A stretch of 35,508 nt of DNA from Acidobacteriota bacterium (GTDB lineage: Bacteria; Acidobacteriota; Terriglobia; UBA7540): contig JAHEKS010000010.1 in NCBI GenBank assembly GCA_024638215.1, positions 1 through 35,508 of the forward strand, written 5' to 3'. Below are positions 10,852 through 18,091 of the stretch, piece after piece (the first letter of the stretch is position 1; every line of letters begins with the position of its first letter). The position numbers and the translations under genes were made by a program. The notes beneath the pieces are model-generated. The model ran no database searches. It was given only the letters and a program-made list of their open reading frames with translations, and was not told the DNA's origin.

Positions 10852-10926
10852 ATCGCCGGCCTTCGACCCAAGCAGACGGGTAGTCGGCCACTTGCAAACT
10901 GACCCGCCACCTCCGCTTCCGGGCGC

Positions 10927-10955
10927 TTGTTCCCCTTCTTTTCATAATGTAAGAT
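10927..10955 (+). promoter_or_regulatory. Possible promoter of the lpd locus
   Basis: TTGTTC and TAAGAT are separated by 17 nt in a T-rich stretch about 60 nt upstream of the lpd start. The -35 is weak (three of six) and the -10 matches four of six. It is the best candidate in the gap. Confidence 0.35.
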
Positions 10956-11017
10956 GAAAGCTTCAGGCGTTCGGTCATCCAACCGAGTGTGCGCGTAACT
11001 CAAGCGGAGGTGCGGAC

Positions 11018-12424
11018 TTGGCAGAAGGCAAGTACGACTTGATCGTGATTGGCAGCGGCCCGGGCGGGTATGTGGCGGCGATTCGCGCCGGACAGTTGGG
11101 TCTGAAAACGGCGCTGGTCGAGAAAGACGACAAGCTGGGCGGCACGTGCCTGCACGTGGGCTGCATCCCTACGAAAAGCCTGCTTTTCAACGCCGAAGTT
11201 TACGACTATTTCAAAAACGCCAAAGATTACGGAATCATCTGCAAGGAATTTTCGCTCGACTGGGCCGCAGTGATGGCGCGCAAGGCGGCCATTGTCAAAA
11301 AGCTCTCCAAGGGCGTGGAATTTCTGGAAAAAAAGAACAAGGTCGAAACCATCCAGGGCTTCGCGACGCTCGCCGGCCCCGGGCGCGTGACGGTCACCGA
11401 TGCGAAGGGCCAGAAGCGCGAGCTTACCGCCAAGAGCGTCGTCCTGGCCACGGGCTCCGAAGCCAAGTTGCTTCCCGGCTTGGAGGCGGACGGGGAAATC
11501 ATTCTCACCAACAAGGAAATCCTGGACCTGAAAGAAGTGCCGAAATCCATGGTGGTGATCGGCGCGGGCGCGGTAGGGGTGGAGTTCGCGTCCATCTTTC
11601 ACCGCTTTGGATGCAAGGTCACCATCCTCGAAATGCTGCCGCGCGCGGTGCCGCTGGAGGACGAGGAGATTTCCGCCGAGCTCGAAAAATCGTTCAAGAA
11701 ACAGGGCATCGCGATGCACCTGGGCGCGAAAGTCGGCAAGGTCGCGAAAACCGCCAAGGGCGTCACGGTGGACTTCACGACCTCGGACGGCAAGGCGCAG
11801 AAACTCGAGGCCGACACCTGCCTGGTGGCGGTGGGCCGCGCGCCCAACACGCAGAATATCGGCCTGGAGAAAACGCGCGCGCGCCTGGAGCGCGGGTTCG
11901 TCAAAACCAACGGCTTCATGCAGACCGACGAGCCGGGGCTCTATGCCATCGGCGACATCGTGGCCGACAGCCCGCTCCTCGCCCACGTCGGCGAGATGGA
12001 AGGCATCGTCGCCGTCACTCACGCGGCGGGCAAGCACGCCGAGCCCATCAATTACAACCAGGTGCCGAACTGCACTTACACGGAGCCCGAAATCTCGAGC
12101 GTGGGCCTGAGCGAACGCAAGGCGCGTGACGCAGGCCACAAGGTGAAGATTGGCAAGTTTCCCTTCTCCGCCAACAGCAAGGCCGGAATCCTCGGCGCGC
12201 GCGAGGGCTTTATCAAAATCGTCAGCGACGAGAAATACGGCGAAGTTCTTGGCGTCCACATGATCGGCCCGCGCGTAACGGAGATGATCGCGGAAGCCGT
12301 GGTCGTCATGCGCCTCGAAGGCACCGTGGACGACCTGGCGCACGCGATTCATCCCCACCCCACGCTGACCGAAGCGGTGCTCGAAGCCGCCGAGGGCGTG
12401 GAGGGGATGTCGATTCATATCTAG
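11018..12424 (+). CDS. lpdA: Dihydrolipoyl dehydrogenase (E3)
   Basis: Flavoprotein that reoxidises the dihydrolipoyl arm of 2-oxoacid dehydrogenase complexes with NAD+. 468 residues, normal length. The FAD-binding GSGPGG is at 12-17. The redox-active disulfide GGTCLHVGC has Cys44 and Cys49. The NAD-binding VVIGAGAVGVEFASIF follows, then GLYAIGD, and the C-terminal HPHPTLTEAVLEA carries the catalytic His (about 447)-Glu (about 452) pair. The start is a TTG at 11018 with a GGAGG 7 nt upstream; the translation MAEGKYDLIVIGSGPGG fits the family exactly. It heads the locus lpd-lipB-E1 alpha-E1 beta-E2. Confidence 0.97.
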   Translation: MAEGKYDLIVIGSGPGGYVAAIRAGQLGLKTALVEKDDKLGGTCLHVGCIPTKSLLFNAEVYDYFKNAKDYGIICKEFSLDWAAVMARKAAIVKKLSKGVEFLEKKNKVETIQGFATLAGPGRVTVTDAKGQKRELTAKSVVLATGSEAKLLPGLEADGEIILTNKEILDLKEVPKSMVVIGAGAVGVEFASIFHRFGCKVTILEMLPRAVPLEDEEISAELEKSFKKQGIAMHLGAKVGKVAKTAKGVTVDFTTSDGKAQKLEADTCLVAVGRAPNTQNIGLEKTRARLERGFVKTNGFMQTDEPGLYAIGDIVADSPLLAHVGEMEGIVAVTHAAGKHAEPINYNQVPNCTYTEPEISSVGLSERKARDAGHKVKIGKFPFSANSKAGILGAREGFIKIVSDEKYGEVLGVHMIGPRVTEMIAEAVVVMRLEGTVDDLAHAIHPHPTLTEAVLEAAEGVEGMSIHI

Positions 12425-12455
12425 GGGCTCGGGACTAGGGACTCGGGGCTAGGGG
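12424..12455. repeat. Heptad repeat after lpd
   Basis: Units of seven bases, GGGGCTC, GGGACTA, GGGACTC and GGGGCTA, run directly from the lpd stop codon. A decayed C-rich counterpart around 12499-12518 may be the opposite arm. It is a different heptad family from the GTCGAAA type but has the same period. Confidence 0.7.
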
Positions 12456-12533
12456 AAAACGCACTTCGCGAGTTTAGCTAATCAATGGACTGAGGATTGC
12501 CCCAGCCCGCCTAGAACCCAGCACCTGCTCTTC

Positions 12534-13199
12534 ATGCTCTGCCTCGTTGAACAACTCGGTGTCGTGCCCTACGCTGCGGCGCTGGAGTTGCAGCGCGAGC
12601 GCGTCGCTCAGCGCAAAGCGGGCGAGGTTCCAGACACACTGCTTCTGCTCGAACACCCGCACGTTTACACGCTGGGGCGTAATGCGCGGAAGGAGAATCT
12701 GCTTTATTCGCGCGCCTGGCTGGCGGCACTGGGAGCGGAAGTTTTCGAAACCGACCGCGGCGGCGACGTCACCTACCACGGCCCCGGCCAGTTGGTCGGC
12801 TATCCCATCCTCGACCTCACCCAGTATCGGCGCGACCTGGCGTGGTACATGCGCTCGCTGGAAGAAGTGTTTATCCGCGTAGCGGCCGACTTCGGCATCG
12901 AAGCCGGGCGACTCCAACGCTGCCCAGGCGTCTGGGTGGGCGATGCCAAGCTCGTCGCCATGGGCGTGCACGTATCGCGCTGGGTCACTTCGCACGGGTT
13001 CGCCTTCAACGTTTCGACCGACCTCAGCTACTTCAGCCACATCGTTCCCTGCGGGATTCGAGACAAGCAGGTGACGTCGCTTGAGAAGTTGCTGGGCCGG
13101 CGGGTTGAGGCGGCATCGGTTACGGATTCTGTCGTCAAACACTTCGGGCAGGTTTTCGATTTGGAAATGGAACCGGCCGGGTCAAAAGTCGAACGTTGA
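12534..13199 (+). CDS. lipB: Octanoyl-[ACP]:protein octanoyltransferase
   Basis: Transfers octanoate from acyl carrier protein to the lipoyl-domain lysine of target proteins, the first step of lipoate assembly; LipA then inserts sulfur. 221 residues. Motifs: RGGDVTYHGPGQLVGYPI (75-92), Lys139 in GDAKLVAMGVHVSRW, HGFAFNV and Cys173 in IVPCGI. The Lys and Cys form the catalytic pair of LipB. Its place between E3 and E1 genes makes the E2 of this locus an obvious client. The last residues (KVER) and the stop codon fall in the heptad-repeat arm, so the C-terminus appears to have been overwritten by the repeat. Confidence 0.96.
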   Translation: MLCLVEQLGVVPYAAALELQRERVAQRKAGEVPDTLLLLEHPHVYTLGRNARKENLLYSRAWLAALGAEVFETDRGGDVTYHGPGQLVGYPILDLTQYRRDLAWYMRSLEEVFIRVAADFGIEAGRLQRCPGVWVGDAKLVAMGVHVSRWVTSHGFAFNVSTDLSYFSHIVPCGIRDKQVTSLEKLLGRRVEAASVTDSVVKHFGQVFDLEMEPAGSKVER

Positions 13200-13255
13200 A
13201 AGTCGAAAGCTTATCGTCACTTTCGACCTTTGACTTTAGACCCTCAACTCTCGAC
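13181..13255. repeat. Heptad-repeat hairpin between lipB and E1 alpha
   Basis: The left arm (13181-13210) reads GTCAAAA, GTCGAAC, GTTGAAA, GTCGAAA. The right arm (13219-13255) reads CTTTCGA, CCTTTGA, CTTTAGA, CCCTCAA, CTCTCGA. The inner GTCGAAAG/CTTTCGAC pair is perfect across a loop of about 8 nt, and outer units pair largely with G-U wobbles. It begins inside lipB and ends 22 nt before the E1 alpha start. Confidence 0.85.
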
Positions 13256-13277
13256 AACGCTCTTTTCGTGATTTCAC

Positions 13278-14243
13278 TTGGCAACCACGCTTACACGCCG
13301 CCAACTTCACGACCTCTACTACTTCCTGCGGCTCAACCGCCGCGTGGACGAGCAGCTCACCAATTTCTATCGCCAGGGAAAAGTCGTAGGCGGCGTCTAT
13401 TCCGGCACCGGCCAGGAAGCGATTTCAGTCGGAACGGCATACGCGCTTGAGCCTGAAGACTTCGTCGGGCCGATGATTCGCAACGTGGGAACGCTTCTGG
13501 TGCGCGGCTACAAGCCGCGCGACCTGTTCCTCCAGTACATGGCGCGCAAGGACGGTCCCACCGGCGGCCGCGACGCGAACACGCATTTCGGAGATGTCGG
13601 GCGCGGCGTGATTGCGCCCATCAGCATGCTGGGCGAAGGCGTGAACGTGATGGCGGGCATCGCGCTCGCCGCGCGCCTGCGCAAGGAAAAGCGCGTGGCC
13701 GTCACTTATGTCGGCGACGGCGCCATGAGCACCGGCCCGTGCCACGAAGGCATGAATTTCGCCGCGGTGCAAAAGTTGCCGCTGCTGATCATCGCCGAGA
13801 ACAACGGCTGGGCTTATTCGACGCCCACCGAGAAGCAGATGGCCGTGCGCGACCTCGCGGTGCGCGGCAAGGCCTACGGAATTCCAGCCGTGATTGTGGA
13901 CGGGAACGACATCCTGAAGGTTTACCAGGCCACGCGCGCCGCGGCGGCTCGCGCCCGCCAGGGCCGCGGCCCGCAGATGATCGAATGCAAGACCATGCGC
14001 ATGAAAGGCCACGCCGAGCACGACGCGGCAAATTACGTTCCGAAGAAAACGCTCGAGGAGTGGAAGAAGAAAGACCCCATCCTGAGGTTTGAGAAGTATC
14101 TGACTTCGAAACGCCTGATGACCGCGAAGGAGAAGGCCCAGATCGAAGCTCGCCTTGACGAGGAGATTCGCGCTGACGCCGAATTCGCAGAAGCTAGCCC
14201 CTTTCCACCGCCCGAGGGCGCGGCGCGAAGCGTGTGGGCCTGA
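13278..14243 (+). CDS. 2-oxoacid dehydrogenase E1 component, alpha subunit
   Basis: Thiamine diphosphate-dependent decarboxylase subunit of a pyruvate, branched-chain or related 2-oxoacid dehydrogenase. 321 residues. The TPP/Mg motif runs from GDGAMSTGPCHEGMNFAAV (about 146-164) to ENNGWAYSTP (174-183), the standard GDG-x25-NN pattern. YSGTGQEAISVG and RMKGHAEHDAANYVP are also family segments. The start is a TTG (ATTLTRRQLHDLYYFLRLNR). No clear ribosome-binding site is seen, and the repeat hairpin ends just upstream. It pairs with the E1 beta gene 119 nt downstream. Substrate (pyruvate, branched-chain acids or acetoin) is not decided by sequence. Confidence 0.93.
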   Translation: MATTLTRRQLHDLYYFLRLNRRVDEQLTNFYRQGKVVGGVYSGTGQEAISVGTAYALEPEDFVGPMIRNVGTLLVRGYKPRDLFLQYMARKDGPTGGRDANTHFGDVGRGVIAPISMLGEGVNVMAGIALAARLRKEKRVAVTYVGDGAMSTGPCHEGMNFAAVQKLPLLIIAENNGWAYSTPTEKQMAVRDLAVRGKAYGIPAVIVDGNDILKVYQATRAAAARARQGRGPQMIECKTMRMKGHAEHDAANYVPKKTLEEWKKKDPILRFEKYLTSKRLMTAKEKAQIEARLDEEIRADAEFAEASPFPPPEGAARSVWA

Positions 14244-14290
14244 ACATCAAGGCAGGGTGTGCTTGGTTCCTCGGGACATTAGATTCGCCC

Positions 14291-14350
14291 GTAGTCGGTC
14301 GTCCGTTGTCCGTTGCAAAGGACAACTGACAACGGGCGACGGACAATGAC
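14291..14350. repeat. Heptad-repeat hairpin between E1 alpha and E1 beta
   Basis: The left arm has GTCGGTC, GTCCGTT, GTCCGTT. The right arm has AGGACAA, CTGACAA, CGGGCGA, CGGACAA. The arms are near reverse complements around TTGCAA. The period is again 7 but the unit differs from the flanking hairpins. Confidence 0.8.
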
Positions 14351-14362
14351 CAAGGCGCGATT

Positions 14363-15337
14363 ATGCCCGTGATGACGTTTCTTGAAGCCATTCGCCAGGG
14401 CATTTGGGAAGAAATGGAGCGCGACCCTTCCGTCTTCCTGCTCGGCGAAGACATCGGCGCTTACGGCGGCGCCTTCAAAGTGAGCGCCGGGATGCTGGAA
14501 AAATTCGGCGAAGACCGCGTGATTGACACGCCGATTTCCGAATCGGCCATTGTGGGCGCAGCAGTGGGCGCGGCGCTCGCGGGCATGCGGCCGGTGGCGG
14601 AAATGCAGTTCATGGATTTTATCACCTGCGGCTTTGACCAGATCGTCAACGTGGCGGCGAAGATTCACTACCGCTGGGGGCCGGCGGTGCCCATGGTGGT
14701 GCGGGGGCCGTCGGGCGCGGGCGTGCACGGCGGGCCGTACCATTCGCAGTCGAACGAAATGTGGTTCGTGCACACGCCCGGGTTGAAAGTAGTGGTGCCG
14801 GCCACCGCCTACGACGCCAAGGGGTTGATCAAGTCTTCGATCCGCGACGACAACCCGGTGATCTTCTTCGAACACAAGCTGCTCTACCGGCGCATCAAGG
14901 AGGACGTGCCGGAAGAAGACTACGTTGTGCCGCTCGGCAAGGCGAGAATCGCACGCGAAGGGACCGACATTGCGGTGATCACCTACGGCGCCATGGTGTG
15001 GACGGCGCTCGAGGCCGCCGAGGCGCTCGCCAAAGAAGGCATCTCGCTCGAGGTCGTTGACCTGAGGACTCTGCTGCCCTACGATGAGCAGGCGGTGCTT
15101 GAGAGCGTGCGCAAGTGCAACAAGGTGATTCTCCTGCACGAGGATACGCGCACCGGCGGCATGGCGGGAGAATTGGCCGCGCTGATTGCGAGCCAGGCAT
15201 TCGAAGATTTGGATGGGCCCATCGTGCGCGTCACCTCGCCCGACACGCCCGTGCCCTTTTCGCCGCCGCTGGAAGAATTTTTCTTGCCCAATGCGCAGAA
15301 GGTGGCGGAGGCGGCGAGGAAGCTGGCGGCATATTGA
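14363..15337 (+). CDS. 2-oxoacid dehydrogenase E1 component, beta subunit
   Basis: 324 residues, the usual size for E1 beta of heterotetrameric 2-oxoacid dehydrogenases. Family segments: MTFLEAIRQGIWEEMERDPSV, LLGEDIGAYGGAFKVSAG, DTPISESAIVGAAVGAAL, PVAEMQFMDFI, VRGPSGAGVHGGPYHSQS and the C-terminal transketolase-like domain (EVVDLRTLLPYDEQAVLESV, LLHEDTRTGGMAGEL). It completes the TPP site with the alpha subunit. ATG 14363 follows the repeat hairpin by 12 nt. The next gene, E2, is reached through another hairpin. Confidence 0.95.
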   Translation: MPVMTFLEAIRQGIWEEMERDPSVFLLGEDIGAYGGAFKVSAGMLEKFGEDRVIDTPISESAIVGAAVGAALAGMRPVAEMQFMDFITCGFDQIVNVAAKIHYRWGPAVPMVVRGPSGAGVHGGPYHSQSNEMWFVHTPGLKVVVPATAYDAKGLIKSSIRDDNPVIFFEHKLLYRRIKEDVPEEDYVVPLGKARIAREGTDIAVITYGAMVWTALEAAEALAKEGISLEVVDLRTLLPYDEQAVLESVRKCNKVILLHEDTRTGGMAGELAALIASQAFEDLDGPIVRVTSPDTPVPFSPPLEEFFLPNAQKVAEAARKLAAY

Positions 15338-15342
15338 ACGAA

Positions 15343-15442
15343 GTTGAAAGTCGAAGGTTGAAGGTCGAGGGCTCGGCATAGTGCAAGAGCGAGGAACCGG
15401 GCCTCCTTCTTTCTTCGACCTTTGACTTTTGACCTTCGACCA
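15343..15442. repeat. Heptad-repeat arms between E1 beta and E2
   Basis: The left arm (15343-15376) is GTTGAAA, GTCGAAG, GTTGAAG, GTCGAGG. The right arm (15410-15442) is TTCGACC, TTTGACT, TTTGACC, TTCGACC. The loop of about 33 nt is GC-rich. It starts 5 nt after the E1 beta stop and ends 14 nt before the E2 ATG. Confidence 0.82.
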
Positions 15443-15456
15443 AAACGAGGTTCGCA

Positions 15457-16752
15457 ATGCCCACTAATGTCGTCATGCCCCAAATGGGCGAAAGCATCGC
15501 GGAGGGGACCGTCACCCGCTGGATGAAGAAAGTGGGCGAGCGCGTGGAGCGCGACGAGCCGCTGTTCGAGATTTCCACCGACAAGGTGGACGCCGAGATT
15601 CCTTCGCCCGCCGCCGGCGTGCTAGCCAAAATCCTGGTGCAAGAAAATGAGACGGTCGCCGTGAACACCGTCGTCGCGGTGATTGACGGCGAAGGCGCGG
15701 CGGTGGCCGCTCCCGCTCCGGCCGAAGCCGGTCGCGACGATATAAAAGCCGAAGCTCCTAAAGCTGCTGCTTTCGCAGAGACGCCCCGGCGGGCCGTTCT
15801 CGCTCCGGCACGCGAGCCGGGCGAAAAGGTCCGCTCTTCGCCGCTGGTGCGGCGCATCGCGCGCGAGCACAATGTGGACCTGGCGCAGGTGGCGGGAACC
15901 GGGCTGGGCGGCCGCATCAGCAAGAAGGACATCTACGCCTATCTGGAACACGCCCCGCAAACCAGTGGCGCTTCGCCGGCTCCGGCTGCGGCGCCTGCGG
16001 TTACGATGCCGGCCCAGGCTCCCGCCCGCGCCCCCGTCGCGAAAAAGATGGTCTTCACCGGGCCTACTAACGTTGTCCCCATGACGCCCATGCGCAATCA
16101 GATTGCCGAGCACATGCTGGCCAGCCGGCGCACCTCCGCGCACGTCTCGACCGTCTTCGAGGTCGAATTGACGCGCGTTTACAACCTGCGCGCGCAGCAG
16201 GCGGCGGAGTTCGAGCGGCGCAACGGATTGAAGCTGAGCTACACGCCGTTTTTCGTCCGCGCCGCGGTGGAGGCGATCAAGGAATTCCCCATTGTTAACT
16301 CTTCAGTGGATGGCACAAATATCGTCTATAAGCGCGACGTCAACATCGGCGTGGCGGTGGCGCTCGAAACCGGGCTGATCGTCCCGGTCATCAAGAATGC
16401 GGACGAGAAGAACTTTCTCGGCATCGCGCGCGCCGTGCAGGATCTGGCCGAGCGCGCCCGGTCCAAGCGCCTGAGCGTGGAGGACGTCGAGCGAGGGACG
16501 TTTACCATCACCAACCCGGGCATCTTCGGAAGCCTCTTCGGAACGCCCATCATTCACCAGCCGCAGGTGGCGATTCTCGGCGTGGGCACGATCGAGAAGC
16601 GCCCGGTCGTCCGCGACGACGCCATCGCCATCCGTCCCATGGTTTACCTGATGCTCTCGTTCGACCACCGCATCATTGACGGGGCCGTCGCCGACCAGTT
16701 CATGGCGGCGATAAAATCTCACCTGGAAAATTGGGAAGAGCCGGTGCTGTAA
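15457..16752 (+). CDS. 2-oxoacid dehydrogenase E2 component (dihydrolipoamide acyltransferase)
   Basis: Core subunit of the complex, 431 residues. One lipoyl domain (1-80) carries the lipoylated Lys43 in STDKVDAEI. An Ala/Pro-rich linker follows, then the peripheral-subunit-binding domain (about 127-160, RSSPLVRRIAREHNVDL...GTGLGGRISKKDI), a second linker, and the catalytic domain from about 200. The active site is DHRIIDG with His404 and Asp408. The domain order is that of acetyl/branched-chain/succinyl transferases. The separate alpha/beta E1 genes favour a pyruvate or branched-chain complex over 2-oxoglutarate. A direct client of the nearby LipB and partner of Lpd. Confidence 0.95.
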   Translation: MPTNVVMPQMGESIAEGTVTRWMKKVGERVERDEPLFEISTDKVDAEIPSPAAGVLAKILVQENETVAVNTVVAVIDGEGAAVAAPAPAEAGRDDIKAEAPKAAAFAETPRRAVLAPAREPGEKVRSSPLVRRIAREHNVDLAQVAGTGLGGRISKKDIYAYLEHAPQTSGASPAPAAAPAVTMPAQAPARAPVAKKMVFTGPTNVVPMTPMRNQIAEHMLASRRTSAHVSTVFEVELTRVYNLRAQQAAEFERRNGLKLSYTPFFVRAAVEAIKEFPIVNSSVDGTNIVYKRDVNIGVAVALETGLIVPVIKNADEKNFLGIARAVQDLAERARSKRLSVEDVERGTFTITNPGIFGSLFGTPIIHQPQVAILGVGTIEKRPVVRDDAIAIRPMVYLMLSFDHRIIDGAVADQFMAAIKSHLENWEEPVL

Positions 16753-16754
16753 GA

Positions 16755-16826
16755 AGTTGAAAGTCAAAAGTCGAAAGTCAAAGGGGACAGGCTTTCAACT
16801 TTCGACCTTCAACCTTCAACTTTCAG
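16755..16826. repeat. Heptad-repeat hairpin between convergent genes
   Basis: The left arm (16755-16784) is GTTGAAA, GTCAAAA, GTCGAAA, GTCAAAG. The right arm (16792-16826) is CTTTCAA, CTTTCGA, CCTTCAA, CCTTCAA, CTTTCAG. The loop is only about 7 nt. Lying between the E2 stop and the stop of the minus-strand gene, it could act as a two-way transcript end. There is no T-tract, so it is not a classic intrinsic terminator. Confidence 0.82.
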
Positions 16827-17127
16827 CCTTTCGAGAGGCAGCCTCGCCATCGCGCCGGAAGGAATCGAGCGTCCAGATGTCTTCGCGCTGGTCGTGGCGG
16901 AGAATGTAGAGATTACCGTCGTCGGCGAGGACTTTGAAGCACTTGTAAGCGGGACCGTACCACTGGTCGAGGACTTCCTTCACCTCGTGCGTGCGCGGAG
17001 CGGGACGATGGGCGGGGTCATCGGGCGTTCCCGGGGCCGCGTCGGACTTTCCGGGGCGGGCGAGGGTGAAGCGAAGCGGCCGCTCGTCGGCCTTGTAGCC
17101 CGAGTAACATTCGACCACAACGGACAT
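16816..17127 (-). CDS. Small conserved-looking unknown protein
   Basis: About 103 residues, not assigned to a named family. It starts MSVVVECYSGYKADERPLRF, has a charged low-complexity middle, and ends VKEVLDQWYGPAYKCFKVLADDGNLYILRHDQREDIWTLDSF, which has the look of a small beta-rich domain. The ORF track starts at 17214. I prefer 17127, where GGGGA sits 7 nt upstream of the ATG; the extra 29 residues would cover a short direct repeat. The stop codon lies in the heptad-repeat arm. It is convergent with the E2 gene and follows the HipA-like/DUF3037 pair on the same strand. The opposite-strand ORF is judged a shadow. Confidence 0.65.
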   Translation of the reverse strand: MSVVVECYSGYKADERPLRFTLARPGKSDAAPGTPDDPAHRPAPRTHEVKEVLDQWYGPAYKCFKVLADDGNLYILRHDQREDIWTLDSFRRDGEAASRKAES

Positions 17128-17201
17128 GGCCACATCCCCGATCATAACAAATTCGCCTTGCCCCGCCCACGCAAGCTGCGCCTGCACATGGCGCATGAGG
17201 T

Positions 17202-17219
17202 CACGGAGGAACACGGAGG
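17202..17219. repeat. Short direct repeat CACGGAGG x2
   Basis: CACGGAGG occurs twice, separated by AA, in the gap upstream of the small unknown gene. It is a single local pair. Confidence 0.5.
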
Positions 17220-17256
17220 CATTTCCAGCGGATCAAACTGAGAAGCAGCGCGAAGG

Positions 17257-18069
17257 TTAAATCACCAACTCGCTGCGAATGGACTGCGCAAAGGCCTCGA
17301 CGCCGGCGAGCGGCTGGATGGAGATCTTTCCTTCTTCGAGGATGCGGTGGCACAGCGCCGCGGGCTCGTCGCCCTGCCCGGGCAAGCCTTCGACGACGGC
17401 GGTGAGGTCAGCGGGTTCTTTGCGCCGGACATGGTCGAGGGTATAGACCAGAACCTTGGCAAGGTCGGAATCGCGCTTCAGCGAGAGGGCGTGGACAAAT
17501 CGCACGTGGCCGTTGGGCTTGCCGGCAATTTCGACGGGCCGATAACCGTAATCGAAGGTGAAGGAGTCGCCCGGGTGCGTCCACTGCGAGGCGGCGATGC
17601 GTTTCTCCAGTTTGTCCCAGACGCCGGCGTGCACCAGGGCGCTGGTGAGCCGCTGTTTGATGCGCAGGCGCGTGTCCTCGCGCTCGACGGCGCCCGAGCG
17701 CGGGCCGATGTAGCGGGCGAAGAGATCTTGAATCTCGCTTTGCGGATCGCGCAGCAGGCAGGCGCGCGGCGGCGCCACTTGCAGCAGGTTCGAGAAGGCG
17801 TTCTGAATATAGCTGACGTACCGGTCCAGGTTCTCGCCGTGCTCGTCAATCTGCTCCTCGAAGTCGGACTGGATTTCGCGCAGGAATTCCAAGTCAGCCT
17901 GCGGGTGGAAGCGCTTGACGCGGCGCCAGTCGTCGGTGAACAGGCAGCCCAGATATTTTTCTCCCGGGCAGTGGAGGAACAGGCCAATGTTCAAGAACTC
18001 GCCGCGCACCAGGTCCGGAACGTATTGGACCAGGAGGAACGCGCATTGCTTGAGAGTTTCGTTGACCAT
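17257..18069 (-). CDS. DUF3037 family protein
   Basis: About 270 residues when started at the ATG on 18067-18069. The ORF-track start at 18213 would add 48 low-quality residues overlapping the upstream gene. The N-terminus ETLKQCAFLLVQYVPDLVRGEFLNIGLFL matches my memory of DUF3037, a family of unknown function with a conserved Y.P....GE..NIG.vL segment. The rest is charged and mostly helical. It lies 22 nt downstream of a HipA-like kinase gene. DUF3037 genes are commonly found beside such kinases, so the pair probably works together, perhaps as kinase and substrate or regulator, but this is untested. Confidence 0.78.
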   Translation of the reverse strand: MVNETLKQCAFLLVQYVPDLVRGEFLNIGLFLHCPGEKYLGCLFTDDWRRVKRFHPQADLEFLREIQSDFEEQIDEHGENLDRYVSYIQNAFSNLLQVAPPRACLLRDPQSEIQDLFARYIGPRSGAVEREDTRLRIKQRLTSALVHAGVWDKLEKRIAASQWTHPGDSFTFDYGYRPVEIAGKPNGHVRFVHALSLKRDSDLAKVLVYTLDHVRRKEPADLTAVVEGLPGQGDEPAALCHRILEEGKISIQPLAGVEAFAQSIRSELVI

Positions 18070-18091
18070 AACGGTCGACCCTTGCCGTCTC

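Noticed and set aside
16894-17241. Plus-strand 115-aa ORF opposite the small unknown gene
   Set aside because: The minus-strand frame has a balanced composition, a fitting ribosome-binding site and a domain-like C-terminus; the plus frame looks like a shadow.
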